Shown here piece by piece: positions 26,271 to 39,982 of a stretch of DNA of 64,000 bases (position 1 is its first letter; each line of letters begins with the position of its first letter). A model generated the notes under the pieces. The model was not told where the DNA came from. It made no database searches and worked only from the letters and a program-made list of their open reading frames with translations. A program made the position numbers and the translations under genes. The stretch lies in assembly GCF_947623445.1 (NCBI RefSeq), contig NC_135242.1, positions 25,420,001 to 25,484,000 of the forward strand. The letters are read 5' to 3'. The stretch comes from Clavelina lepadiformis (taxonomy: Eukaryota; Chordata; Ascidiacea; Aplousobranchia; Clavelinidae).

Positions 26271-29200
26271 TCATCGAAGTTGACAGCGACACCAGGCGAT
26301 GGCAGTCCTGAGCACATTGTATCGTTAAATGTTAAAATAAACTCGATCATTTCATTTTCATTTATGAGCTACTCACTCACCAGAATGACTTGGCGAAGTT
26401 TCATTGGCTGATTGGTATTCTATGGAGTCAATGTTATGATTGCCCAATGGAGTTGATGACGTCACAGAAAAACATGCATCTTCGGAATCATAATCGGTAC
26501 TATGAGGTCATAATGACAGTTAACAGGAGCAAAATACTAAGCCAGAGGGCATGAAATAAATAGCAGGGTCAAAATTGCGAAATTCAACTTTGAACTCGAA
26601 TTAAACTGGGAACCGTGAAATGTCTTCAAATGAAACAATGCCCATGGTTATCTATTACTAGACTCATCGGAGGTGACGTCATAATACTAATTATTAGGTA
26701 ACACAGCAGTGAATTAATATATACCTGTTAACTTCCATCAAGTCTGCACCAAAACTGCCGTGAGGTTTCGGAGAAATATCTAAGAAATAAACGCAACATC
26801 AACATCAAATTGCGCCACGACCACAGACATCATATTTAAAACTCACCTGCACAAACCAACACTTGGTGGGGCGGAGATTCACTCACCACATGGTCATTTT
26901 CCATGACTACTCGGCCATGAAGGTTGTCATGGGAACTTAACGCATCAAAGGAGGGCGTGGCCACATCGGAAGGGGCGGGGCTGGTAAACAGGTAAAAGAT
27001 TAGGTTAAATGAGTTCAAGTTTGAATGATGAACAGATTCCACGTCACATGAGGCACCTTTCACCTCCCGCCGATGTGATCGTGCTCGCGGCACTTGAAGA
27101 GTAGTTTCTCAGCGGATTGTCTGATCCCGTCCCGTACCTCGTGCTTCCTTGTGAACTCGACTCAGAATTTCGCAACAATGGTGCGCTTTCATCATCACTC
27201 TCTGTGATGTAACAATTGAACAAGAATCAACTATTTGGAATAGAATCGCTGAACAATGGGAGTAGTTCGAACCGTAATCGTCTTCGGAGTTTGACGTTTC
27301 ATCGTCGCTAAGAACTCTCCGTTTGCAGAGCGGGCAAACCCTCTTGGTGGCGGTGAGCCACGGGTCGACACATTTGCAGTGATAGGCTGTGACGTAATAA
27401 AGTTGTTACCACTCGTCCACGCTTCAACCTCATACGCTACAAGTTACCCACCGTGTTGGCATGGCAACACTCGGAGTTTGTCGCCCTCCTCGTAATCATC
27501 CAGGCATATCGCACAGACATCATATTCATCGCCTATGTCACAAATATTTCCATGAGGTCATTACGAATCGTTGAGAACACATAAAATATTCCAAATCAGC
27601 GCTTTGCAGTAACCCCAAGTAACCTTTTTTGTATTGTTTGACTGGAAGTTGTTTTAGCCGTTGCCGTGACAACCGGTTTCTTCTCTGTCGATGCCTACCT
27701 CGAACGAAACGAACCAACTGGAACAAAAAATATTCAAATCTTAACTGGTCATGTATGAGCAGAGTGCATAGCAATGTTATCGATAACATGAAGAATTGCT
27801 CAGCTGTGCCTATCAAGGAACTCCTGCCCGAATGCAAATTGCTTCCAAATCTAGTTTATTTTGTTTGATTGTCAAACTCTGTTATCTCCAAATGACTAAA
27901 TTGTCAATCAAGTTATTTCAAGCAACGATCACCACCAGAAGAACCAAATGTATATTGCCACCTGGTGGCTAAATGGTCATTTCGTGGACAAGTTTCCATA
28001 GATATCTCATAAAGCTTAAACACCACATTAAAGATGGGCTTCCAACTCACCATGAATAAAATGAGTGCAACAAAGCAAGTTCCTATGACAGTGATGAATG
28101 GAACGATGTAATAGTCGATGGAGAACGGGGTGTTGTGGTACAATGTCACGCTTGGGTTGTTTCTGCTCAACACAATTTAATTTTAAGATAGCCGCAGTCA
28201 CATCTGACATAAGATGAATAAGTCAGTGTTCCTGGGGACCAAAACAATCTCTCAAAATTAATGCTTCTGCAACCACAGAAGGAAATTAGCTGTGGGTCTA
28301 TAAAAGATCTCTGAAACTTTTTAGTGAAACCAAGTCAAAGTGAAACCTTAAAACACACCAGATTGGTGCAAGCCATGTATGGCGCCATGCACCAGGAACC
28401 CAGATGGTGTCATATAACCAGTGATTAAGAGAAATGATGAATGAGCAAAGAACACAATTCCACGCAAAAGATGGATTAAACTCAATAAAAGAAACACAGA
28501 CAATGGTGTGAACCAGGATAAAGCAACAGAACTTACTTGAAGTAGTAGAGATAGTAGCTTGCCAGCGCTTCACCTGCTGTTATGCCGACGAATACTGAAG
28601 GAATAGCAATGTCTAATTCTGGGCCAACAAAAACAATATTAACTTTGTAAGAAAAAAATTAAGCTCCACCAAAACACAAGAACCAGTTCATGGTGTGGTT
28701 ATACTATGGTTAGTTTGACCTGGGCCGTGTGGTCAAATTAGCAACTTTCAACTCCGGTTTTAGTTTGCTTTTGGTGAATTATTTTTAAAGAATTATAAAC
28801 AGTTCCACAAACATGGCAAAAATATTTATCTGGCAAAAAATTTAAGATTGTAATATAATTTTATAATTTATGTTCAGAATTTGGCAAAACAAATTTTCAA
28901 AAGCTTGTGAAGGGATGCAAGCTACACATCGATAAGACACAAAAGCTTTATCCATCATATTTGCAACAACTCAACAATGCAAATAATCACATGACAAACG
29001 ATGTCACAATGTGCTTACAATGAGGTAATAAAGAGTAGACAATAGGCTGCCAGAGGCAACTGAGTTAGTTGCTAGCAACACATAATTGACATATAATAGC
29101 CTTAAACTATCTGCTGGCGGTCAAACATGAATATGTGGAAAAGAAACGATGCACCAACCATAGGCTGTGTTCATCCTAACCAGTTCATCAGACTCATCGT

Positions 29201-31104
29201 TGTAAACAATGACTGCATCAAACCCAGCATTCTGTGCGTTCAGAACCTGAAATTTATCAAAGTCATAAAATTCTTTATAATTATTGTTTTGTTAAGCATT
29301 GGCCAAATCAAATTTGATTTAAAACATTTCTCATATATCAGCAACTCTTAAAATATTGTCAGTTAAATTATTATTAAAGGTTGAAAAGTCAAGATAGATT
29401 TTTCCAAGCTTACTTATACAACAATTATCCAGTCCAATATAAATGAGGTAGCTCAGTGGTTCTCAAACTGGGGTCCGCCGCCCGCGGTCCTTTTGGGGTC
29501 CGTGAGACAATTTTCCGGGACCGCAAACGGCACTACTTGCCATTAAACCAAAAGCTCGAAACCGGTTGAATGTAATTCACGATATTAGGGTTGCGTTGTC
29601 CAGAACGGAAGCAAACATAGCCGAACTGGTTGCAAAGAAGCAGGTACACCCGTCACATTGATACCATAAAAACCAACGTGTTGTTTTGTGTTTATTTGTG
29701 TTGATTTTTTCAGGGACCGTGAGGCATTTACAAAATTGCTAGGAGACCGTTGCGTACTTTCTTTTAAAAAAGTTTGAGAACCACTGAGGTAGCTTATATG
29801 ACAGCTCAAGTTAACCGCTGAGTAAAATTCACTTCAATCATGACACTAAGCTAAAGGCAACCCACATCTATCACAGTGAATGCATCTCATTTATGACAGA
29901 GCATGACATCACAATAAACAAGTCACCTTCTTTCCAAAGTCGCATCCACCGCGTATGACGAGGGCGAAGGCATTCAACGTTGAGTTTTCATTGGTCGTGT
30001 TGACAAAAGGCCTCCGTTTTATCGGATCGCACGCGTCATAAGGCTCAGCAGCAGCTAATAGACCCTGAGTTAAACCAGATATAAATGCACGGCACAGGAC
30101 ACAGCAAGTTCACGCAATACAACTCGCCCCTACTTCACATAAATCATCGAGAGACGACAGGTCTTTGTTATCGTGGATTTCTGTCCTTCCTTGGGTTACA
30201 ACGATGAAAGTGAAATTACACAACTTACAAGTTTAAACAGAATCAAACAGGGTTGGGGGAAAAACATCTCAGTATTAAACAAAGCGAAAATATTTTGTAG
30301 GTTTTTTTTTTGTTCTTTGAAAAAGCAAACTTTACATTTTTTATCACAAGCCAATACCATGACACCATCACTTGTGCAAAATTATATTTTTATAGGTTGC
30401 AAAACCGATAACTGGCTGCGACGGATATCGCTGCAAGCTAAAGCTACACAAGAAGCTGAATCAACTACGGTTACGTGGATTTGGGCAGTTGTTGATCTAT
30501 TAGTGGAGTGAGAAAGGTCTGAAAATGATGTCTATTCTAACTTTGAAATCGAGAAAACCATTGAATGAGTGGAAATTATAAGATTTAAGCTGACTTACTC
30601 CGATGCCGGATTGGCCGACGTTGGTTCCGAATTCTGCCTCATAATCAGAAAATGCTATCGATCGATTGGTGGAATCAGTCTAAAAAATAAAAAACCTTAA
30701 ACTTATTCAGCGGGACGTTGACAAAACCAACTTAACATTCTTGCACAAGCTTTCGTTAACTTAGTCGATTAAACACGTCTCGTCAGCGTTAAATGTAACA
30801 ACAATTACTACAAGATCTGCAGCAATTACATAACTGTGCTACAGTTATAAAGTAAACAGCTGAGTGTAGAGCAGAAGAGTTACTCGGCTACAGATCAACG
30901 CAAACAGTGTGGTGCATAATTTATATTATACAGAGATTTTGAGATATATGCAACTCAAGTTGATGGAAAATCGAGCCTGCTGTCATTACATGTAACAAGA
31001 AGCCGTAAATCAAACAAATAACTCACAGCAACCACATCAGCGTCCGTTTTCATCACCAGGACAGGTAGGATGAGGAAAATCAGCAAAATGTTCAACTTGT
31101 CCAT
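26271..31104 (-). CDS. RNF13: RNF13/RNF167-type PA-TM-RING E3 ubiquitin ligase
   Basis: Endosomal/lysosomal membrane ubiquitin ligase. Thirteen exons join in phase to 385 residues (human RNF13 has 381): 31104-31027, 30679-30599, 30064-29927, 29246-29159, 28618-28537, 28162-28051, 27717-27624, 27532-27452, 27386-27273, 27201-27138, 26980-26847, 26779-26725 and 26307-26271. Order of parts: signal peptide ([17 protein letters not shown]); PA domain with [28 protein letters not shown] and [15 protein letters not shown]; transmembrane helix ([19 protein letters not shown]); the basic juxtamembrane RHRQRRNRL; the KKLPV-like [18 protein letters not shown]; and a RING-H2, C-x2-C...C-x-H-x2-H-x2-C...C-x2-C. 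The tail carries a di-leucine-type APLLR motif. The last exon rests on weaker evidence. It could equally be orthologous to both vertebrate RNF13 and RNF167. Confidence 0.88.
29454..29786. mobile_element. hAT-type MITE (non-autonomous DNA transposon)
   Basis: A 333-bp element inside an intron of the RNF13-like gene. It has 16-bp terminal inverted repeats (CAGTGGTTCTCAAACT at the left end and the exact complement at the right). It is flanked by a perfect 8-bp target-site duplication, AGGTAGCT, at 29446-29453 and 29787-29794. The end sequence and 8-bp duplication are typical of hAT elements. No transposase frame is present. The intact duplication suggests a fairly recent insertion. Confidence 0.92.
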
Positions 31105-34100
31105 GATCACATCAAAATATCAAACACAAAAATTTGAAGATCACGCGGAACACGGACTCATCTCTAAATCTAAAGTATAAGAAGAAATATGACAAAAGCA
31201 ATCTTTATCAGATGTATAAGAGGACAAGTGTATGCTTCTACTTAAAAGTGCACAACCAGATGACGTCACAATTTAAGTAGCTATGGGGTCTAGTTTACAA
31301 AGGCATCCTGTGGTTGTGCACTTGTTTTCTTGATAAACAACTCAATTACTGGGAATGTAATTAAAATAACTTGGACTTGCTCTGTTAGTTACTTGACTTG
31401 TTTGCACCAGTGCAATTGAGTCTGCCTATGCCTGAAGATAACCTTGTAGCAATTAGTCTAATTGTGATATTTCGGCATTACCATGGGTAATACTTCTAAA
31501 AATAAATTGCAAAACAACAAAACGGCTGAAAATGGGACACTACAGTTGCGCTTGGTCCCTTGCTGCTCTGACAATTTATGTGACTATCCAGTTGCTATGT
31601 TTTAATGTTTAACACAATTGCTGAACTGCCACATCCAAACCACCACGCTGCCACAGACCTGTTGACCCATAAAGTATTGATTAAAATGTAGGTCGATGGC
31701 AGCTTATGTTGACATGTAGGTCACGCCTTAAAAGAATGAGGATTATAAAAATGACGAACAGATGAAAGTCAATTAAAGTTCTCCGATGAATTTATGCAGC
31801 AACAGGTCTGTAGATCAGATGCCGGTAAATAAACTAAACTGGCTGTGATGTCAGGATATCTGGATGTAAATTAGGCCAAGACAATGTTCATGTTCACTGC
31901 ATAATACTAACTACCACAATTATAGTGAAGAGTGGATCGCACTAAAGCCATTTTCGCCAAATCTGTCACCTCAAACAATTTCCTGTGTGCTGCGTTTTAA
32001 CCCAGTTTAATGTGTTAACAGGCCGTGCAGACCAATTTTAAAAGCATCATCTTCCGTGTTTTAAGTTCTGCTGCATTTCCCCCATCCTGGGATATGATCG
32101 TGTCTCCTTTCGCTTTGTTGGTTGGCGTCATCATCAACCCCCATCAATGGAGAGAAATGAAAACAACCTTTACAAACTTCCTGTATTGTGACTTTATATG
32201 ACGTCATAATTTGTTTTTCTGAGGGATTGTGGGTAATAAAAGCATTTCTATAGACATCTTCTATAGACGAATGCAGTCGATAGTTTAAGTTATTATTCGT
32301 TTTAAGTTGGACGTTTAAAGCCAACATATGACTGACGTCTCACAACTGACAACTTATATAACCTACTTTGCACTTCAGGTTATATGCTTTTCAACTGAGC
32401 TCCCTGAAGTAAACTAAATGACAGAATAATCAACCGCCTATGACGCAGTATCTCGACAAAGGATGCGTGAAATAAATTCTTTGAATCACGAGACAGATAT
32501 TTAATGACCGGCCAACAACCATCTTCTGCAAGTAGAACAGAAACACGACTGGTCTGTTTAAGATGATGCGCGAATATAAGATGATGCACGAATCGGCGAA
32601 CGTGTAGTTAACTAACGTTCTAATCTTCTTTGTTTGATAGAAGAACTAGGGCTTTAGAAAGACGTTTACGATGAGAAACAATTATCCGATTTTTGACAAG
32701 AATTGAAAGCAACTATCCATTTAGAAGGGCCCTGCACAGCACGGCTATTTATAACTGTATCAGTGTTGTCTTATTTTCAGTAACTGAAACTGCGCATTTA
32801 AAACAATTTTACTTTTGGCGGCATACATGCATATTATTTCATTGATACAAACTTTTCTGTTAACAGTAAAAAAAATTTTGGTACAGTATTGCCAAATTTA
32901 TACCCCATGTTTGACTACACCTTTAGACAGTGGTATGATAAGTTGGTTGTTACGTTAAAGGCAAGTCGTTTCGTGCATATTATTATTAGGATATAATATA
33001 TTGGAATATCCAAAATATTTTCGCATGAAAACAACTAGATTTCTATATTACCTATTAAGCTACAGTTAGTTCCAGTGATACCAAAAACTATTAAAGTAAG
33101 ATTGCTGTTAACGACATCGTCGCCTTAAGAGTAGTTTAGGATAACTTAATTGCATAATGGGCTGCTAGCTGCCAATTCTACCCAATTAACGGTACAGGAC
33201 ATCTTACGCAACCATCCTTAATCCTGATGCTTCCGCAAACTTTGCGACCTCAGGCAACAGAAAGTGGTTCTTGCTCACTTTGTTTATGATTATATTTTGA
33301 CATTGAATGATAAAATTCACGCCCTGGAGTCAGACTAACACGGCGTACAGGCAAGATTTGTCTTGGGACGAGCATGAGCAAGATTTGGGACTTTGCGGTA
33401 AAGCGCACGTTTTTTGGCGACTTTCATGACATCCCGTAAGCGATTCTGATTGGATTTATTTTAAAGGTGAAACTTGAATCTCTGGCTGGTAAAATTGAGG
33501 GAGCAATTGGTGCGTTACGTCTAAGCTGCTCTCAGCTTGATGTCCTCCCTCACGGTTGCTATTTTATCTTTAGTTGACAAACGTCACAAGCGCCACAAAG
33601 GAAGTAGACTTCTAGCATGTGGCTTTATGTGAGATCAGCTTCATTTTATTTTTGTGTCACTTTTAGGAGCTTTCATGTGCACTGAATTGAGGATTTACCT
33701 TCGATAAACTTACAAAATTTTCATGATTTCCGTATAAACGATTTCATTTAATACCAACGTGGCTTATCATTAGGTCTTTTTTACCTTAATCCATAATGTG
33801 ACCTAGTATGCTGGGAGAAGTCATTTGTGTTTGATGCACAGCAGCATTAACTAATTATTATTTAACCTTAATTTCTTGAAAGTAATTCTTGCGATTATTC
33901 TTATTATTGATGTAGAATTGGAAATATCTCGAAAGTTTGCCTTCAAACAGGTCTTATTATTATGTTTTCAGTGTGTGGCGTTACGCCACGTTTTATTAAC
34001 AATATTTTAGCCCACTCACGTGCAATCGTAGATACAGGTAAACTGGTAATCAAGCCTAGAACAAGGAATGTTACATGAGTGTGTGGTAAAGTGAAACGTA

Positions 34101-34208
34101 TTTTACGAAAGAAACTTATTCAAATCTGTGAATTCGAATTATTCTCGTTCTTTTTCTATTCAAGTTAGATCTTTAGCTTGCTGCTTTGTTGCCAAATTCA
34201 ACATAAAA
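31105..34208. other. Intergenic between divergent RNF13-like and UTP3 genes
   Basis: About 3.1 kb, AT-rich. Two TGACGTCA copies (31261 and about 32199). No exon, RNA gene or transposon end recognised. The palindromic 20-mer TATAGGCTAGGCTAAGCCTA, also found near 57979, lies within the first UTP3 intron just beyond this stretch. Confidence 0.6.
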
Positions 34209-36802
34209 ATGGTGAAGAAAAGCAAAAACGCTAGTAAAAGGTATCATACCAGTATAGGTATACTTTTTTATAGGCTAGGCTAAGCCTACCTTGTGACTTA
34301 CGAGTAAAGGAAAGTGTGTCTTAGCCTTACAACCTTACTTTTTTTAATTATTATTATACTATCATTTAGACTTGGGCCTTTGAGGTCCACTGTTACCATA
34401 GTTCACCCGACCAATAAAATTGTTTTGCAAAACTTTACGAGACTGAAGAGTTGATGAAAATTAAAAATTTTTCACTTGTTTTGGTATTATTCTATTCCGC
34501 ATTAGTCTAATCATCAGCCTTGCGCCAGCGTGTTTTCAAAGCCACGAGAACTTGCACTAATTGCCTCCTTCAGTGGCAGGAAATGTTTCATTTAATGTAA
34601 ATGTTGTGAGCTTTTCCCGACAGAATCATTCAAGATTGCAATGACTTTTAAAATCTAAACCGACCAGTCGTTTAATTATGTGTCGTGTCGCACTAGACTT
34701 GATAATGCAAGAGACTGCTGGCATCAACCTTACGGCAATATTTATTCATTTTCCAGGAGGAAGATTTCATCAGGACTTGATGAAGCCATCGATGAAGATG
34801 CTGCTCTGGATCCTGTTCGTTCTAAAATTTAATTAATAATCAAATTTCCGTGCAAGTTTGTAAAATCATTGTTACTGTTCAGGAGCTGGAAGACTTTTAC
34901 CAGGATGAGGTGGACAGATTTCATGCGGACCTCGATGCAAGTCATGAAGATCACAGCAGTGATGAAGAACTAGCTGATGAGGTAAATTTTTGTCATTTGT
35001 TTTATTCTGCTGAATTTTTATCGTCATTTTAGTAAATTCTGTGCTTACAGGAGGAAGTGTTGGGCATCGATGATGTAAGCAGTGATGATGTCAGCGATGA
35101 TGCAAGCGAAAGCGATGGTGAAAATCAGAGGCTTTAATTATATGACCACATTGTGCAGTTATAAACCAGGTTCTATTTGTGAAGGTATTCCGAGCAGCCA
35201 GGCGTGGGGAAAGAAACAATCAACATTTTACGGAGCAGAACGCCTCGATGGGCTGGAAGGTAAGTTTCCTCCTTGCGACCACGGTCCTTGTCACAGTTTG
35301 ATATCTATGGAATTCCTCCAGGAGTGGATCGGGATGCTGTGGAAGATGCAGAAGAAGAGGAAGCACTCAAAATCCAGCAGAGACTTGTTGAGGAGATGGA
35401 CGAAGATCAACTCGACTTCTTCCAGGTTTGATCCAGCAGGAAGTCGTCCAACTCTCCATTTAACAACCTCTCAACTAACGAAATAATTTCAACAGCTAGA
35501 AGCTGCTGAATCAGAAGACCAGAGCATGACTCAGCAGGCTGAGAAGGTGGTTGTGGATGTGAGCCAACTCTCGAGCAAAGCACAATGGAAACTTCTCAAA
35601 CAGGATTCCCCAGAAATTCAAGATTTGATAAATGATTTCAAGGTACAAATAGTCACAGTTTAACAACGAACACAAACTTCAAATATAATTGCTCAAAATC
35701 TATTCGAAATTTTGTTTCAGTCGAAGGCGAGAGAAGTTAAGGAGCAAATTCATCCTTTGGTCAAGTTGGTCGCTGATGGAAGAATTCATGGTAAAGCTGC
35801 AATCTTCATCGAAACAAAGTTCAATTTGTATTCGTCGTATCTCATCAACGTCTCGTTTTATTTGGCCATGAAGGCAAAGATGCAAAACATGAAGCGCCAC
35901 CCTGTGATAAAGAGAATGCTCCAATATAGAACGGTATTTGCCGCTTGTCTTGCAACATCAAACCAAATTATGTTGATCACGACCTGGAATTTGTCTTGGT
36001 TTTTAGTTGATCAACAAACTTGCTACAGTTGAAGAGAGATTTGAGAACGAGATTGAAGCAACCTTGGAAGATCCCGGACGCACTGATAACTCGGATGAGA
36101 AGTTTGTGGCAATTTTTATTATTTTTCAATCATAATTTTGAAAGATTTCAGCTAATTCTCTATTTTTAATGCGAAGTGATGAGAGCTCGGTTGAGGAGGA
36201 TCCCCTGTCGCCTTTGAAGCTGCGACCAACGCTTGACAAGGTGAGGTCATCGCCCAATATCCATAGACATCTTATGATAGTTGAACTTGGAATCAGTTGT
36301 TGTCGTATTTTTCAGGATTCGACGAATGTTGAGTCGCAAAAGCACAGCAGAGTGACCCTGAGTGAGAGACTCGCGATGATGGAGTCGGCAAGCCGGTGAG
36401 TCCAAGACTTCAGTCTCATTATTAGCTCATTATGACGTTGTTGTATGATTGATGTGTTGTCAGGGACCCACCAGATGACAGCTTTGATCAAAAGCCCGAC
36501 GATGAAGAAGATGTAGAAAGACGTGCCATCGATTACGCGGTAATTATGGCTTATTATTGCGTCATAATAAGCTCGAACAGATTATGAACTGAATTATTCT
36601 TCAGATGAGCAAGAACAAAGGAGCTCAAGCGAAGAAGCGGAAAGTTGATCGGAACCCGCGCGTCAAGCATCGCGAAAAATACCGGAAGGCAAAGATACGA
36701 AGAAAGGGTCAAGTGAGGTCATACAAACCGGAAATGAACAAATACTCGGGCGAAGCTTCCGGTATTCGGGCCGGAGTGGTTCGGGGTGTTAGGATTCGTT
36801 GA
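34209..36802 (+). CDS. UTP3: UTP3/SAS10 small-subunit processome component
   Basis: Nucleolar protein needed for 18S rRNA maturation. Thirteen exons (34209-34240, 34757-34814, 34883-34981, 35051-35117, 35185-35259, 35322-35425, 35496-35642, 35721-35933, 36007-36101, 36177-36240, 36316-36395, 36464-36539, 36605-36802) join to 435 residues. The N-terminal half is acidic (DDVSSDDVSDDASESD), followed by the conserved AWGKKQSTFYGAE. The Sas10/Utp3/C1D domain is in the middle, with YLINVSFYLAMKAK and HPVIKRMLQYRT. The C-terminal Sas10 block is very basic and diagnostic: KKRKVDRNPRVKHREKYRKA, then KIRRKGQVRSYK and GIRAGVVRGVRIR at the stop. The acceptor at 36176 (gcgaag) is unusual, because the better acceptor upstream meets a stop. 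Poly(A) signal at 37284-37289. Confidence 0.95.
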
Positions 36803-38065
36803 CCACATTTGTGTGTTACGTACAAAGTGTCGTGGTTGTTATGGAGACGATTATGATTTATCGCCGGGATGTGATGACGTCATTTCCTACCTCGCGCCGC
36901 CGAAGGAGTTTGATTTTTTGGAAACTGTTGCATTCTGCGCCTCCACTGTGTCGTGAATATGCGTCGCATGAACGAGCTTTGTAGAGCTTTAGAGCTTCAT
37001 TGTGACTATTGGTTGCGTGAAAAGTCGCGTTTAGGTCGAAGATGCATGAGCAGTCAACCGTGAAATGACAGGTCCTTGAACATTTGTGCTTTAAAATTAG
37101 GAGCTATAATTCATGGTTGGCTTCGACTGTCTCGGCAATTTGAGCTGCCAGCAGTAAGATTGCGGCTCAGCATGTTGACACCACTTACCTGTGTGCATGG
37201 ATAGAAGTTAAAGTTGTTGAGTTGGAGACATGGCGCCCAACCGTCTAATATTTTGTGTTATTGTCTTGTATGTGAAGGTTACAAATAAAATGTCTTTTTG
37301 CAAAGGCAATTCAAAAAGATCTTGTCAATTTTTGTGAGAAATGATGCACAGAGGTGTCGAACTAATTCTCAGGCTGTCTGCTTATTTTGAAAGAGTGCAG
37401 TTAAATATTCTATAATGATCCATACCTTGTAAACCGAATAGAGTATTTTATAAATAATAAGAGGGCTTTAAAGCTATCTGCTGATTATTTTAGCACGACT
37501 AGTAGCATATGCTGCGGCATCGGAAGCGTTCAGTGCTTATATTAGGGCCAGGTCGTGCGCAAACATCGTGATTAGATTAAAGTTAAAATTAAAATGAAGC
37601 CCCGATCAAAATATATAGAAATCATTCAAGTTATTTCGTGTCTTCCACCTTCGTGATAGTTCCAGTTACGCACAAAATTTTAAGCGAGGTTATTTGTGGA
37701 CTTAGAATGCGCGAAAAACTAGTCAGTTCTTCACACTGCCCTATCAATGTAAGAAATGTTGAGACAGAAAATATATTGGAAATCACTGACAGTGAATTTC
37801 TCCCTAGTCACGGTGATGAAGCAATTCTGTAATGGAATGGCGGCCAGCACAAACTCACAACTTAACCAGGTTCACAGATTACAGACTACACGCAGTGGAC
37901 GGCAAATTATGGCATGAGGGTGGTACACAGCATAAGGGAAGCACGGAGACAGATATTTAGTGCATCTTGGTTAGATATTTCTAATTTGAATGTTTTCAGG
38001 TTAAGTTAGGCTTCGCTTTTATTTTTGTCTTCATTGTACTGACCAAGCACAACGACCAGCACACT
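36803..38065. other. UTP3 3' UTR and PGD upstream region
   Basis: The first 480 bp are the likely UTP3 3' UTR, ending at AATAAA 37284-37289. The rest is AT-rich, with a 64-codon open frame at 37638 that I could not support. The PGD ATG follows at 38066. Confidence 0.6.
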
Positions 38066-39947
38066 ATGGCAGAGTAAGTGAAGTACAATTAAAACTTTAC
38101 CGTTAGCTGGTTGTTTTGCTGCTTCTTATTCAACTATAGTGGTATTTATAAGTTAACTTTGTGCAAATTGTGTATTTGCAGAGCAGACATCGCGTTGATT
38201 GGTTTGGCAGTTATGGTAAGTGAAGTTGTCTTTCATACCTTCCTGTAATCCTGTATTATGACAAGTTAGCAGTTTTCGATGAAAATTGTACGTGCCAAGA
38301 TATAAATTTTGCTATGACGATGTGAACTGACAATCATATCATGGGCCGCTTTTCTTTGACATTGAAAGTTAGCTTATGTGCGAATTTATTTGCACAATAT
38401 TCTGATATGCCACATACTTTACCATTACAGATATAAAATTGGGGTGGTGCAGTTTTTAGCGTTAAATAGATATATTGATGTATTTGTCCAACGAACTGAA
38501 AGCAAACTGACTCCATGAAAATTTTTACACGCAAGCAGAACTTCAGGGATTGAAGCAACTTGGCCACGAACTGATCATAATTTTATTTGTTTCAGGGCCA
38601 AAACTTGATCCTCAACATGAACGACCACGGCTTTGTGGTGGGTACCGACACATCACAGGTTGTTTCAAAGCTTTGCAAGTTTTTAATTTTTCTTTCCCTT
38701 CAAGGTCTGTGCTTACAACCGAACTGTGGAGAAAGTGGAAAGATTTCTGGAGAACGAGGCAAAAGGGACAAAAATCATCGGAGGGAAGTCAATCAAAGAT
38801 ATGGTGAGCAAATTGAAGAAGCCGCGGCGCGTGATGATGCTTGTGAAGGCCGGTGCCGCAGTCGACAGCTTCATCGAACAACTCGTGAGTTTAAACACAA
38901 AGAACGCAGCGTTTCTGAGTATACAGACAGCTTCACTTTTTACTGTTTATTGGCACCTTGTTTAATGTCACATGACTTGAATTGTTGTGTCATAAAGGTG
39001 CCCCACCTTGAAAAAGGTGACATCATAATTGACGGTGGAAACTCCGAGTACACAGATTCTATAAGAAGAGCAAAACAACTGGAGGAGAAGGGGCTGCAAT
39101 TTATTGGGTGTGGGGTCTCAGGGGGTGAAGACGGGGCAAGATACGGCCCCTCACTTATGCCCGGGGGTTCCCCTAAGGCATGGTACGTTCATCGTCTTCA
39201 ATTAAGTCAAAGTGTTTTAAATTATCCTTATGGCATCACAATCCCTAAATTAATCCTATCACTCTGTTTAATCAAAACCACTCATTATGACATAACAAAT
39301 TGTCCTGAATTGACCTTTAGGCTTCATGCATATAAATTTGTTTTGGGTAGAAATGGTGTTGACAAAATATCGGTGCAGTTTCGTGCCACGTTTTCATGAT
39401 ATTTTCACTCAACTTTCAACAATTTCATACGGCTCCAAGTAGTTTAATAAGATCTTCAGCTTTCCGCATATTCCATTTTATTTTCATTTTTCCGCACGAG
39501 ATTGATAAAGATGTCGGTCTGACATCCTCACAAAACTGCAGACTTCACCCCAGGACTTAATAGTGTCAATATTTAGTTTGGTCTTTATCATATAAATGTG
39601 CTTGAACATTTTCTTCGCAACCCAAAGTTACAGGAACAGACAACAGTTGCTGTCATAGTTATTTATTTATCTTAAAATTGTTTGGTTAGATCTGCAAAAA
39701 ATTAGATATTTCTTGTGCAAGAGCTAAACTTCAAATCATTTCTTCGTAAAACGTGACCAGATACTTGATGAATCGTTATTTTAACACAGGCCCGCTGTGA
39801 AGGAAATCTTTCAAGGAATTGCTGCAAAGTCTGGAGGTGACCCGTGCTGTGATTGGGTGAGTCTGTCGGAAATCATTTTGCTCGATCTATTTGCTATTCT
39901 ATTCCTGCCACTAGGTGGGGGAAGGTGGCGCAGGGCACTATGTGAAG

Positions 39948-39982
<35 letters not shown>

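Noticed and set aside
29449-29466. tRNA-like A box (GTAGCTCAGTGGTT)
   Set aside because: It is made by the target-site duplication next to the hAT inverted end; no B box or cloverleaf follows.
36152-36176. Upstream acceptor (gatttcag) for a UTP3 exon
   Set aside because: Using it puts a stop codon directly in frame; the acceptor at 36176 keeps the frame and the acidic sequence.
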